Program-made: the position numbers and the translations under genes | Source: Angelobacter sp036557225 | Lineage (GTDB): Bacteria; Acidobacteriota; Terriglobia; Terriglobales; Acidobacteriaceae | Assembly: GCA_036557225.1 (NCBI GenBank) | Contig: DATBHX010000100.1 | Location: forward strand, 1-64,000 | DNA length: 64,000 nt | Direction of reading: 5' to 3' | Shown: positions 25,817 to 34,242 of the stretch, in pieces | Layout: every line of letters begins with the position of its first letter | Numbering within the stretch: position 1 is the stretch's first letter | The notes under the pieces: model-generated | The model's database searches: none | The model's input: the letters and a program-made list of their open reading frames with translations, nothing else | What the model was told of the DNA's origin: nothing

Positions 25817-28696
25817 ATGAAAGTCTGGCTGTCGGGCCTGCGTGTGGCGGTCCGTGTTCTCTTTTGTGTGGCGATTTTTGCCGCCACAGCGTTTTCCCAG
25901 TCGACGACGGGCCGCTTGCGCGGTCAGATTACCGATCCAACCGGCGCCGTGATCCCGCAGGCCGATATTACCGTAAAGAATTCCAGCGGGCTGGTGGTAG
26001 CAGGCAAGTCGGGTGGCGCGGGTGAATATGACTTCCGCAATCTGGCGCCGGGTAAGTACACGGTCACCGTAACCGCCAAGGGCTTTGCTCCCATCATGCA
26101 ACCGGTGGAGATCATTGCCGGGCAGGACAAGAAAACTGATATTGCCCTGGAGATCCTGGTCAAAGAAGAAGACATTCAAGTACAGGGCGACGCAGCCACG
26201 GTCAGCACCAGTCCCGACAACAACTCCAGCAGCGTCGTGATCAGCGGTAAGGACCTGGACGCTCTATCCGATGATCCGGATGAGTTGCAGTCAGAGCTGC
26301 AGGCGCTGGCCGGTCCTTCCGCTGGACCGAACGGTGGCCAGATTTATATTGACGGTTTCACCGGCGGCCAGCTGCCGCCCAAGTCGTCCATTCGCGAAAT
26401 CCGCATCAACCAGAATCCGTTTTCCGCCCAATATGACCGCATGGGCTTTGGCCGGATTGAAATCCTCACCAAGCCCGGCACGGACAAGCTGCATGGGCAG
26501 GTTTTTTTCAACGACAACCACTCGTTTATGGACGCGTTAAATCCTTTCGCGGCCAGTGAACCCGATTTCGACACTCAGATGGTGAGCGGAAACGTGGGCG
26601 GTCCCATAGGCAAGAAGGCGTCCTACCAAATTAACGCCGAGCGGCGCAATATCAATGAAGCCGCGGTCGTGCTGCCGGAGGCTTTCACCGCAGCGAACGT
26701 GCCTGTTGTTGGCATACTGAACCCGCGTGTGCGCACCAATGTGAGTTCGCGACTCGATTACCAACTCTCACAATCCAACACGCTCATGGTGCGGTATCAG
26801 TACACGCACAATCGCGAAGAAAATGATGGCATCCAGCAGCTGGCGTTGCCAGCGCAGGGATACAACCAGACCCTGAGTGAAAACACGATCCAGATCGCCG
26901 ATACACAGATGCTGAGCCCGAGAGCGGTAAATGAGACTCGTTTTGAGTGGCAGCGCGGCACCACCGACCAGATTTCGCAATTCCTGACCCCGACCGTCAA
27001 CGTGCTGGGCCAATTCACGGATGGTGGAAACCCTCTGGGAATCGGCAACGTGCTCACCACGCACTTCGAGCTGCAGAACTATACATCGATTAACAAAGGC
27101 AATCACTTTATGCGGCTGGGCGGACGGCTCCGCTCCACCGCGAATACCACTAATTCCACTCAGGGCTTTAACGGAACATTCACCTTTGGAGCTACGCCGG
27201 ATCCGACTGATCCGACGGGCAAGAAGCAGATCACGCCTTTGCAGAACTTTCAAAACGGCACGCCGACGCAGCTGACCATCGTTACCGGCAATCCTGTGAT
27301 TCAGGATACGTTCATTGACGCCGGCCTGTACGTGGAAGATGACTGGAAGCTGCATACCAACATGACGCTCAGCTACGGCTTGCGGTTCGAGACACAAAAC
27401 GGCATCAGTGATCACGGCGACTGGGCGCCGCGCATCGGCTTTGCCTGGGGTTTGGGCGGCAAGAAAAATACGCAGCCGCGGACGGTGATCCGCACCGGCT
27501 TCGGTATGTTCTACGATCGCTTTTCGCAGGACCTGATCATGCAGGCGGAGCGGCTGAACGGCGTGAACCAGCAGCAGTTCATCCTTACCAATAAGACGGC
27601 CGCGAATCAGACGTTGCTGGCGCAAGCATTTGCCGCGTATCCAACCATGCCCGCCCCTTCAGGCATTCCCGTAACCACGACAACCTACAGCATCGCCCCC
27701 AATCTCAGAACGCCATACACCATTCAGTTCGCGGGGTCGGTGGAGCGGCAGCTCACCAAGACCTCCACGCTCACGGGTACTTACATTCATTCGCGAGGGG
27801 TGCACCAGCTTTTCTCGACCGTGGTAAGCAGCAATCCTGCGCCGCTCTATCAGTTTGAATCCGGCGGCGTCTTCAACCAGAACCAGATGATCATCAATTT
27901 CAACCAGCGCATGGGCGCCAAGCTGACCATCTTCAGCTTTTACATGTTCAGCCATACCAACAGTGATACCTTCGGCGCAACCAGCTTCGCCTCCAATCCC
28001 TCAGAGGGGATCGGCTTTGATTACGGTCGCTCTGCCTTTGATGTTCATCATCGCCTCTTCTTCGGCGGGACCATCGCTTTGCCGCACGGCTTTCGTGTAA
28101 GCCCATTTATGGTGGCGAACTCCGGAACGCCGTTTAACATCATCATCGGACGCGACGTCAACGGCGACTCCATCTTCAATGAACGGCCCGCCTTTGCCAC
28201 CGATCTCTCCCGCGCCAGCGTGGTCCAGACCGGCTTCGGCGCGTTTGATACAGATCCGCTTCCCGGACAGACCATTATTCCTGCCAACTTCGGCGGGGGC
28301 CCGGCCCAGTTCACGCTGAACATGCGCGTGAGCAAGACCTTCGGCATCGGTCCCAAGCTTGAAGCGAGCAATCCGAACCCGCAACAGCAGGGCGGACAGA
28401 GAGGTTCCGGGGGACCGGCTGGCGGCGGGCGTCCGGGAGCTCCAGCCGGTGGCGGTTTTGGCGGATCGCGGGGCGGTCCAGGGGGACCCTTTGGCGGACC
28501 GGAGCGATCGAGCCAGCGTTACAGTCTCACTTTCAGCGCGAATGCACGTAACATATTCAATAACGTGAATCCGGGAGTGCCGATCGGCAACCTAAGCTCG
28601 GCGCTCTTTGGGCAGTCCACGTCGCTCGCGGGAGGCGTGTTTAACACGCAGTCAGCGAACCGCCGCATCGATTTGCAAGTCATGTTTTCGTTCTAA
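25817..28696 (+). CDS. Oar-type TonB-dependent receptor-like outer-membrane protein
   Basis: A 959-residue protein. A signal peptide (VWLSGLRVAVRVLFCVAIFA) is followed by a carboxypeptidase-regulatory domain (LRGQITDPTGAVIPQADITV, about residues 35-115). A plug-like region comes next (about 140-240: IYIDGFTGGQLPPKSSIREI and AQYDRMGFGRIEILTKPGT), then a large beta-barrel, and the chain ends in an aromatic residue (LQVMFSF), as outer-membrane barrels do. A Gly/Pro/Gln-rich insert lies at about residues 855-900. This architecture is abundant in Acidobacteriota, where the proteins are thought to import oligosaccharides or other large substrates. The ATG at 25817 has AGGAGAG 5-6 nt upstream. It follows the DUF5666 gene by 29 bp and precedes the sigma/anti-sigma genes by 190 bp. 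Confidence 0.88.
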   Translation: MKVWLSGLRVAVRVLFCVAIFAATAFSQSTTGRLRGQITDPTGAVIPQADITVKNSSGLVVAGKSGGAGEYDFRNLAPGKYTVTVTAKGFAPIMQPVEIIAGQDKKTDIALEILVKEEDIQVQGDAATVSTSPDNNSSSVVISGKDLDALSDDPDELQSELQALAGPSAGPNGGQIYIDGFTGGQLPPKSSIREIRINQNPFSAQYDRMGFGRIEILTKPGTDKLHGQVFFNDNHSFMDALNPFAASEPDFDTQMVSGNVGGPIGKKASYQINAERRNINEAAVVLPEAFTAANVPVVGILNPRVRTNVSSRLDYQLSQSNTLMVRYQYTHNREENDGIQQLALPAQGYNQTLSENTIQIADTQMLSPRAVNETRFEWQRGTTDQISQFLTPTVNVLGQFTDGGNPLGIGNVLTTHFELQNYTSINKGNHFMRLGGRLRSTANTTNSTQGFNGTFTFGATPDPTDPTGKKQITPLQNFQNGTPTQLTIVTGNPVIQDTFIDAGLYVEDDWKLHTNMTLSYGLRFETQNGISDHGDWAPRIGFAWGLGGKKNTQPRTVIRTGFGMFYDRFSQDLIMQAERLNGVNQQQFILTNKTAANQTLLAQAFAAYPTMPAPSGIPVTTTTYSIAPNLRTPYTIQFAGSVERQLTKTSTLTGTYIHSRGVHQLFSTVVSSNPAPLYQFESGGVFNQNQMIINFNQRMGAKLTIFSFYMFSHTNSDTFGATSFASNPSEGIGFDYGRSAFDVHHRLFFGGTIALPHGFRVSPFMVANSGTPFNIIIGRDVNGDSIFNERPAFATDLSRASVVQTGFGAFDTDPLPGQTIIPANFGGGPAQFTLNMRVSKTFGIGPKLEASNPNPQQQGGQRGSGGPAGGGRPGAPAGGGFGGSRGGPGGPFGGPERSSQRYSLTFSANARNIFNNVNPGVPIGNLSSALFGQSTSLAGGVFNTQSANRRIDLQVMFSF

Positions 28697-28886
28697 ATTT
28701 GAAAGCCTAAGCTCCAGATCGCAAGGGTGCAGATTTGCGGGGATTCCGGAGCCGCAGCCCCCGCAACTCTTCCTGGCCACGATGCAAGCTCGCGGCTTGA
28801 GTCATGTACTCTTGAGTTGTTCTGTGCCCAAGCAACCCCGGGAAAGCTCCTGAATTCCGAGTTAAAATTGTGTCCGCTCGCGCGGG

Positions 28887-29489
28887 GTGCAATTGAAGAA
28901 CCGGACATCGACCCAGGACGCATTTCGACAGTTTCTCGATTGGCTGGACGAAGGTGCGGGTTCAGGAGGCGAAAAATATCTTGAACTGCGCCGCAGGCTG
29001 GTTCTCTATTTCGATCGCCGCAACTGTCTTACACCGGACGAACTGGCAGACGAAACGCTCAACCGCGTTGCCCAGAAATTTCAGGAACAGGGAGAGATTA
29101 CCAACATTTCTCCGGCACAATACTGCTACGTGACGGCCAAGTTTGTCTTCCTGGAATACACCCGCCGGCCCGAGCAAGGCAACAAAAGTCTGGACGAGTT
29201 TCCGTCCTCCGGTTCCACAGCCGCGGAGCTGGCGGCAGCTCCGGTAAATTCTGAAGGCGCGGTAAAAGAACGCACACTCAACTGCCTGGAGCGGTGCCTG
29301 AAAAAACTCTCGGCGGACGAGAGCCGGCTGATCCTTGAATATTATCAAGGCGAGCAGCGCGGGAAAATAGAACATCGAAGACAGATTGCGGAAAAACTTG
29401 GCGTTTCCGCCAATGCGCTTACCATTCGCGCCTGCCGCATTCGCAACAAGCTGGAAGCGTGTGTGCGCGCCTGTTGCGAGAGGGAGTGA
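28887..29489 (+). CDS. ECF-like RNA polymerase sigma factor
   Basis: A 200-residue protein. The C-terminal part has a sigma region 4-type helix-turn-helix: LKKLSADESRLILEYYQ, then HRRQIAEKLGVSANALTIRACRIRNKLEACV (about residues 135-195). The N-terminal half (ELRRRLVLYFDRRNCLTPDELADETLNRVAQKF, about 33-65) resembles region 2, and the YVTAKFVFLEYTRR helix its end. Similar short sigma-like genes precede anti-sigma and TPR-CHAT genes in Acidobacteriota. The GTG at 28887 is the listed start; a TTG at 28893 is possible. TAAAAT at 28863-28868 may be a -10 box. The anti-sigma-like gene starts 39 bp later, which fits a regulator pair. Confidence 0.75.
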   Translation: MQLKNRTSTQDAFRQFLDWLDEGAGSGGEKYLELRRRLVLYFDRRNCLTPDELADETLNRVAQKFQEQGEITNISPAQYCYVTAKFVFLEYTRRPEQGNKSLDEFPSSGSTAAELAAAPVNSEGAVKERTLNCLERCLKKLSADESRLILEYYQGEQRGKIEHRRQIAEKLGVSANALTIRACRIRNKLEACVRACCERE

Positions 29490-29528
29490 AAGATTTCTGC
29501 GGTTTTTGTCTTACCGTAGCGAGGGAGA

Positions 29529-30431
29529 ATGCAAACCTCAGACCAAAACGCGTACAGTGACGAATTGCTGACCCGGTATCTGCTGGGCGATCTTCCAGCG
29601 GATCAGACGGAGAAGCTCGACGAATTGAGCATCGCCGATGACGAATTTGCCTGGCGCCTTAACGGCGTGGAAAACGATCTGGTGGATGAATTTGTTCGTG
29701 GCGAATTGCACGGCGACAATCTGAACAGATTCCGGTCATTTTACCTTTCGTCGCCCGGGCGTCGGCAGAAAGTGGAATTTGCCGCCGGGTTGCTGGAACT
29801 TAAGAACCGGGCAGCCGTCGAGGTGGAGCGCCCTAAGTCTTTTCTGAGTCGCACATCGTGGTGGCGAGCGCCAGGACTCTTCCGGCAGTGGAGCTTCGCC
29901 GCTGCCGCCCTGGCTTTGCTGCTGGCTGCGTACCTGTTGACTGATAATTTGCGCCTCCGCCATCAGATGGATGAAGCAGCGGCAAATCATTCCAGCCTGG
30001 AGCAAGAGCTAACCCGGCAGCGGGCTGCCAATGCACAGATCCAGAGCGAGCTTGAGCATGCCCACGGAACCACTTCGGTCGTTGCCCAGCTCAACACAGT
30101 TGCTCTTCTCCTGGCTCCGCCAACCAGGGGTGTTGGGCACATCGAAACGGTTCCTATTCACAAAGAGACAGACTTCATCGTGCTTTTCCTGGCCCTCGAG
30201 TCTGATGACTTCCCCAGGTACAAGGTGGCTCTGAAAGATCCCTCCAGCGGTCGCGTGATGTGGCAAAGCGCGGAGCTTGAATCTACGGTCGTAAATGGCA
30301 AGAAAGCAGTTTCAGCCAGTCTTCCCGCCGGACAACTGCGGGCCCAGACCTACATCGCCGAACTATCTGGAATCGGCAAAGCCGGCAACGAAGTGGCAGG
30401 CAGTTACCCGTTTCGGGTTGTGCTAAGATAG
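29529..30431 (+). CDS. Membrane-spanning anti-sigma-like protein
   Basis: A 300-residue protein placed directly after the ECF-like sigma gene. Residues 1-110 are cytoplasmic and helical (SDELLTRYLLGDLPADQTEKLDEL, a pattern of anti-sigma N-termini); the zinc HxxxCxxC motif of ZAS-type anti-sigmas is absent. A membrane segment spans about residues 121-138, a coiled coil follows (140-176), and the rest is a periplasmic beta-rich domain (KVALKDPSSGRVMWQSAELE) that may sense a ligand or partner. AGGGAG lies just before the ATG. It is followed 43 bp later by the second TPR-CHAT gene. Anti-sigma function is inferred from position and topology. Confidence 0.7.
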   Translation: MQTSDQNAYSDELLTRYLLGDLPADQTEKLDELSIADDEFAWRLNGVENDLVDEFVRGELHGDNLNRFRSFYLSSPGRRQKVEFAAGLLELKNRAAVEVERPKSFLSRTSWWRAPGLFRQWSFAAAALALLLAAYLLTDNLRLRHQMDEAAANHSSLEQELTRQRAANAQIQSELEHAHGTTSVVAQLNTVALLLAPPTRGVGHIETVPIHKETDFIVLFLALESDDFPRYKVALKDPSSGRVMWQSAELESTVVNGKKAVSASLPAGQLRAQTYIAELSGIGKAGNEVAGSYPFRVVLR

Positions 30432-30474
30432 CGCCCCAAATCTTACTTCTTCGCTGGCCGGGTGGAGTATCGCC

Positions 30475-33400
30475 ATGACGCGAAGGTTTCTTAGACAATT
30501 TACAAAGCGCGGCCTTGCGGGCTGGTTGCTGGGTGCATTGCTGGGGGCTAGCTTTGTCCTCGCCTCTCCAGCAGCAGCGATGCTGCAAACATCGCAGTCA
30601 TCGGCGGCTGCCAAACCGGAAGCAGTGGTTGACCTTGAATCGGGCAAGGCAATTGACCGGCACCTGGCGGGCGCAGAGACCCACTCTTATCGCATTGCCC
30701 TTAGCCAGGGCCAATACGCCCTGGTGGTGGTGGTGCAGAAAGGTGTCGACCTGGGTGTGCGCGTTATTGATGCTGGCCGCCCAGTTACGGCAATAAATTC
30801 TGAGACCAGGCCCCAGGGACGGGAACGGGTTCCGCTGGTAAGCGAATCCGCAACAACCTACCAGTTGGACATCAAGGCCCAATTCCCGCGCATCGCAGAT
30901 GGGCACTATGAGATCAAGGTAAAGGAGATTCGGCCGGCGACGGAACAGGACCGTTCCGTCTTTGAAGCCTACAAGCTGATTACGCAGGCCGAGAGCCTGA
31001 GCACTGCCGGGAAATACGATGAGGCCATCAAATTGGCCCAACAGGCGCTCGAATCGGGTGAAAAGGGTTTGGGGCCGCATGATGCCTATGTAGGAGAGCT
31101 GGCCCAGCGGCTGGGCCTGATGCAGTACACCAAAGGCGACTACGCGAATGCGGAACGAACGCTGCAGCGCGCCATCACCATCAGCGAAGAAGCGCGGGGA
31201 AAAGAGGATCCGCAAACAGCGCTGGCGGAAAATAATTTGGGACTTGTCTATCGTTCAACTCAGGACGAGGTGAAGGCAGAGAAGTTTCTTCAGCTGGCCC
31301 TTGAGACGATGGAAAAGACCCTGGGCAAGGACCACCCAAGCGTGGCCTTGTGCCTGATGAATGTCGCCAGCCTCCATATCACACGTGGCGACTATCCGCC
31401 GGCAGCAGCAGAGTTGCAGCGCGCACTGGAAATCGCCGACAAGACCGTCGAACCAGACAATTTTCTGTTGATGGCGCTACCCCACAATCTGGGTAACCTT
31501 TACCTCGAACAGGGTGACTATGATCGCGCTGAGCCTCTGACGGAACGGGCCCTGAAAGCAGCGGAGCAGAAATATGGCCCAGACCATCCTAACGTAGCCA
31601 TTCCACTGCAAAATCTCGGCAGCATCGCAAGGATCAGAAAGCAATATGCCCGTGCGTTGGACCTGCTATGGCGGGCGGAGAAGATTCGCGAGAAAAGCCT
31701 GGGTCCGCAGCATCAGCGCACTCTCTCCCTGCTGATCAATATCGCCAACGTTTATAAAGATGAGGGGGACCTGGCCAAGGCGCTGGAGCTCTATCATCAG
31801 ACGCTTGATGCGCTTGAGGTAACGGTGGGGCCATACCACGCTCTCACACTCATGTCCCTGGCCAACATGGCCACGGTTTACTCCATTCAGCATGATGAGC
31901 AGCAGGCGCTGGAATACCAGGCACGGGTCGACCAGGTGGTGGAGAAACAGATCGAACTCAACCTGGCAGTCGGCTCGGAGCGCCACATGCTCGCCTACAG
32001 CGACTGGATGTCTGGGCGAACTGACCGCACCATCTCATTGCACGTTCAACAATTTCCCGAAAGCACCAAAGCGCGAGAAATGGCTGTAGTGGCCGTATTG
32101 CAGCGAAAAGGGCGTGTCCTGGATGCGGTCTCAGAGACGATCGCGGCATTGCACCAGCGGTTGAAGCCCGATGATCAGAAGCTGCTCGATCAACTGGCCG
32201 GCACGGACACTGAACTGGCGCGCGTTGCCCTTAGCGGACCGGGAAAGACCCCGACCGAAGAGTACAAAAAGAAACTTGGCTCACTGGAAGCGCAACGGGA
32301 AAAACTTGAGGCCGAGGTGAACCGCAGCACTGCGGGATATTTTGAGCAAACGACCCCTGTCAGTCTGGACGCAATCCGGGCGGCCATCCCCGCGGACTCG
32401 GTCCTGATCGAGTTTGCGGTGTACCACCCGTTCAATCCGCAAGCTATTGACGGCTCTGACGAAAGGTTTGGCGAGCCCCGCTACGTCGCTTATGTGATTC
32501 CCCATGAAGGCCAGATCCAGTGGAAAGAGCTGGACAGGGTAAAGGAAATTGATAGAACCATCGACAGCTTGCGCCAGGCCCTGCGCAACCCTGAACGCAC
32601 GGATGCGCGGCAGCTGGCGCGAGCAGCCGGCGCAAAGATTTTTGAACCGCTTCGTCCTCTGCTGGGCAGCGCGACGCACTTGTTGATCTCGCCTGATGGA
32701 GAACTGAGTCTTGTGCCTATCGAGGCATTTTGCGATGAACAGGGCCACTACCTGGTAGAGCGTTACTCCATCAGCTACCTGACCAGCGGTCGCGATCTCC
32801 TGCGCATGCAGGTTTCGCGTCCCAGTAAGAGTGGTCCACTGGTCATCGCCGATCCATTTTTTGGCGAACCCCGAACAACCGGGATGGCTGGAGCATCAGC
32901 GAAGAGCACTAATTCAATTGCAAGCCGGCGCCGCAGTGTCACTACGGCTGGCGATCTCTCCGGAGTGTACTTCGCTCCATTGAGTGGCACGGCACAAGAG
33001 GCCCGCAGCATTCAGTCACTGTTCCCCAATGCGAAGGTCGTAACCGGGCAGGAAGCTACAACCAAGCTGCTGAAGCAAGTTGAAGGCCCGGAGATCCTGC
33101 ATATTGCGACCCATGGCTTCTTCCTCGAAGATCCGGCGCACGATGCAAATGATGGTGACAAGCCGGCGGCCAGCCAGGGAGTCGCTCGCATCGAGAACCC
33201 GCTGTTGCGGTCGGGGCTCGCCCTGGCCGGCGCCAACCTGATCAAGAACGGAAAAGCTGATGATGGAATTCTTACCGCCCTGGAAGCCTCCAATCTCAAC
33301 CTTTGGGGCACCAAGCTTGTGACTCTTTCGGCGTGTGACACCGGGATTGGCGAAGTCAAGACCGGCGAAGGTATTTATGGGCTGCGACGGGCATTCTTTC

Positions 33401-33627
33401 GGGCTGGCACAGAAACGCTGGTGATGAGTTTGTGGCCGGTGAGCGACAACGTGACGCGCGAGATGATGACAGCCTATTACGCAGGGCTTAAGAAGGGACT
33501 TGGACGGGGCGAGTCGCTTCACCGGGCCGAATTGGCCCTGCTCAAGCGTCCAGGGCGCCAGCATCCTTTCTACTGGGCAAGCTTTATTCAATCAGGCGAA
33601 TGGGCGAGCCTGGATGGGAAGAAATGA
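30475..33627 (+). CDS. Exported TPR-CHAT protein (copy 2)
   Basis: A 1050-residue protein, third gene of the sigma/anti-sigma unit. The start has GGTGGAG 7 nt upstream. A basic, hydrophobic N-terminus (GLAGWLLGALLGASFVLASP) acts as signal peptide or anchor. Residues about 45-150 form a beta-rich domain (DRHLAGAETHSYRIALSQGQY) absent from copy 1. TPR_12-type repeats run from about 165 to 515, with recurring LG-x-x-H-P turns. The CHAT domain (about 690-1045) has the catalytic pair H880 in HIATHGFF and C954 in LSACDTG. Both CHAT copies keep GLRRAF...ETLVMSLWPVSD after the cysteine. The unit suggests that the sigma factor controls, or is controlled through, an envelope-located caspase-like protease; the target is unknown. 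Confidence 0.88.
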   Translation: MTRRFLRQFTKRGLAGWLLGALLGASFVLASPAAAMLQTSQSSAAAKPEAVVDLESGKAIDRHLAGAETHSYRIALSQGQYALVVVVQKGVDLGVRVIDAGRPVTAINSETRPQGRERVPLVSESATTYQLDIKAQFPRIADGHYEIKVKEIRPATEQDRSVFEAYKLITQAESLSTAGKYDEAIKLAQQALESGEKGLGPHDAYVGELAQRLGLMQYTKGDYANAERTLQRAITISEEARGKEDPQTALAENNLGLVYRSTQDEVKAEKFLQLALETMEKTLGKDHPSVALCLMNVASLHITRGDYPPAAAELQRALEIADKTVEPDNFLLMALPHNLGNLYLEQGDYDRAEPLTERALKAAEQKYGPDHPNVAIPLQNLGSIARIRKQYARALDLLWRAEKIREKSLGPQHQRTLSLLINIANVYKDEGDLAKALELYHQTLDALEVTVGPYHALTLMSLANMATVYSIQHDEQQALEYQARVDQVVEKQIELNLAVGSERHMLAYSDWMSGRTDRTISLHVQQFPESTKAREMAVVAVLQRKGRVLDAVSETIAALHQRLKPDDQKLLDQLAGTDTELARVALSGPGKTPTEEYKKKLGSLEAQREKLEAEVNRSTAGYFEQTTPVSLDAIRAAIPADSVLIEFAVYHPFNPQAIDGSDERFGEPRYVAYVIPHEGQIQWKELDRVKEIDRTIDSLRQALRNPERTDARQLARAAGAKIFEPLRPLLGSATHLLISPDGELSLVPIEAFCDEQGHYLVERYSISYLTSGRDLLRMQVSRPSKSGPLVIADPFFGEPRTTGMAGASAKSTNSIASRRRSVTTAGDLSGVYFAPLSGTAQEARSIQSLFPNAKVVTGQEATTKLLKQVEGPEILHIATHGFFLEDPAHDANDGDKPAASQGVARIENPLLRSGLALAGANLIKNGKADDGILTALEASNLNLWGTKLVTLSACDTGIGEVKTGEGIYGLRRAFFRAGTETLVMSLWPVSDNVTREMMTAYYAGLKKGLGRGESLHRAELALLKRPGRQHPFYWASFIQSGEWASLDGKK

Positions 33628-33697
33628 TCTCAGGCGAACCCGCTGAAATGATGAACACGCAGCTGACTCCTCAAACCTAGCTCGCCCCACCAAGGGC

Positions 33698-33757
33698 CGT
33701 CCCGGGCAACTGACAAATTCTGGCACCCTCACCTAAAACTTTTTTCTGCCCGGGACG
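33698..33757. repeat. 11-bp inverted repeat around a T-rich stretch
   Basis: CGTCCCGGGCA at 33698-33708 and TGCCCGGGACG at 33747-33757 are perfect inverted copies 38 bp apart, with AAAACTTTTTT between them. They lie between the second TPR-CHAT gene and the 88-residue gene. A loop of 38 nt makes it a poor terminator; an operator or RNA structure is possible. Confidence 0.5.
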
Positions 33758-33903
33758 AAATGTTTTTCCGCCCTTCTCTTACATAAATGAAAGCGCGGTT
33801 GCCGTCCTCCATGCCCCGGTTGGATTCGGTATTCTTCGCACTGCGCTGGGCGTGGACATAGCCAAGTCGGCCGCCGCCGAAGCTATCGATAAGGAGAGCA
33901 TCC

Positions 33904-34170
33904 ATGTCCAAGCGCATTAACTTCCGGTTTGTACGTCTCTTCGCACTGTCCGTTGCCCTGCTGGGTGTCCAGGCTTTCGCGCAATTTGAGGTCTCCCCCG
34001 ACCATGTTGGTGATTCCCAGGCAAGAAAGCAAACGCAGCGTCGGACAACAGCCAAGAACCAGGCCAAGCCCTCACCTACGGCGACAACAGTTGCCAAGAA
34101 GAAGAGCAATGCTCACAAAAAGAACTCTGCGAGCCAGCCGCAAACCACAGCTGCGCTGAGGACCCGTTAA
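33904..34170 (+). CDS. Small exported basic protein
   Basis: An 88-residue protein with a strong Shine-Dalgarno (AAGGAGAG, 4-5 nt spacer) and a clear signal peptide (FVRLFALSVALLGVQAFAQ, about residues 9-27). The mature part of about 60 residues is low-complexity and rich in Lys, Arg, Thr, Gln and Ala, with KKKSNAHKKN near the middle; it is probably disordered and cationic. No family is recognised. It starts 72 bp before the di-heme oxidoreductase gene and could be cotranscribed. Binding of polyanions or peptidoglycan is only a guess from charge. Confidence 0.7.
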   Translation: MSKRINFRFVRLFALSVALLGVQAFAQFEVSPDHVGDSQARKQTQRRTTAKNQAKPSPTATTVAKKKSNAHKKNSASQPQTTAALRTR

Positions 34171-34242
34171 GCGCCCTCAACTTATCAATCCATGTAATGT
34201 TTTTTGCCGGCTGCACAACTTAAAGTACAAGGAGTTCGACGT

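Noticed and set aside
26768..27625. 285-codon minus frame
   Set aside because: Antisense of the Oar-type receptor gene; His/Arg-rich composition typical of a shadow frame.
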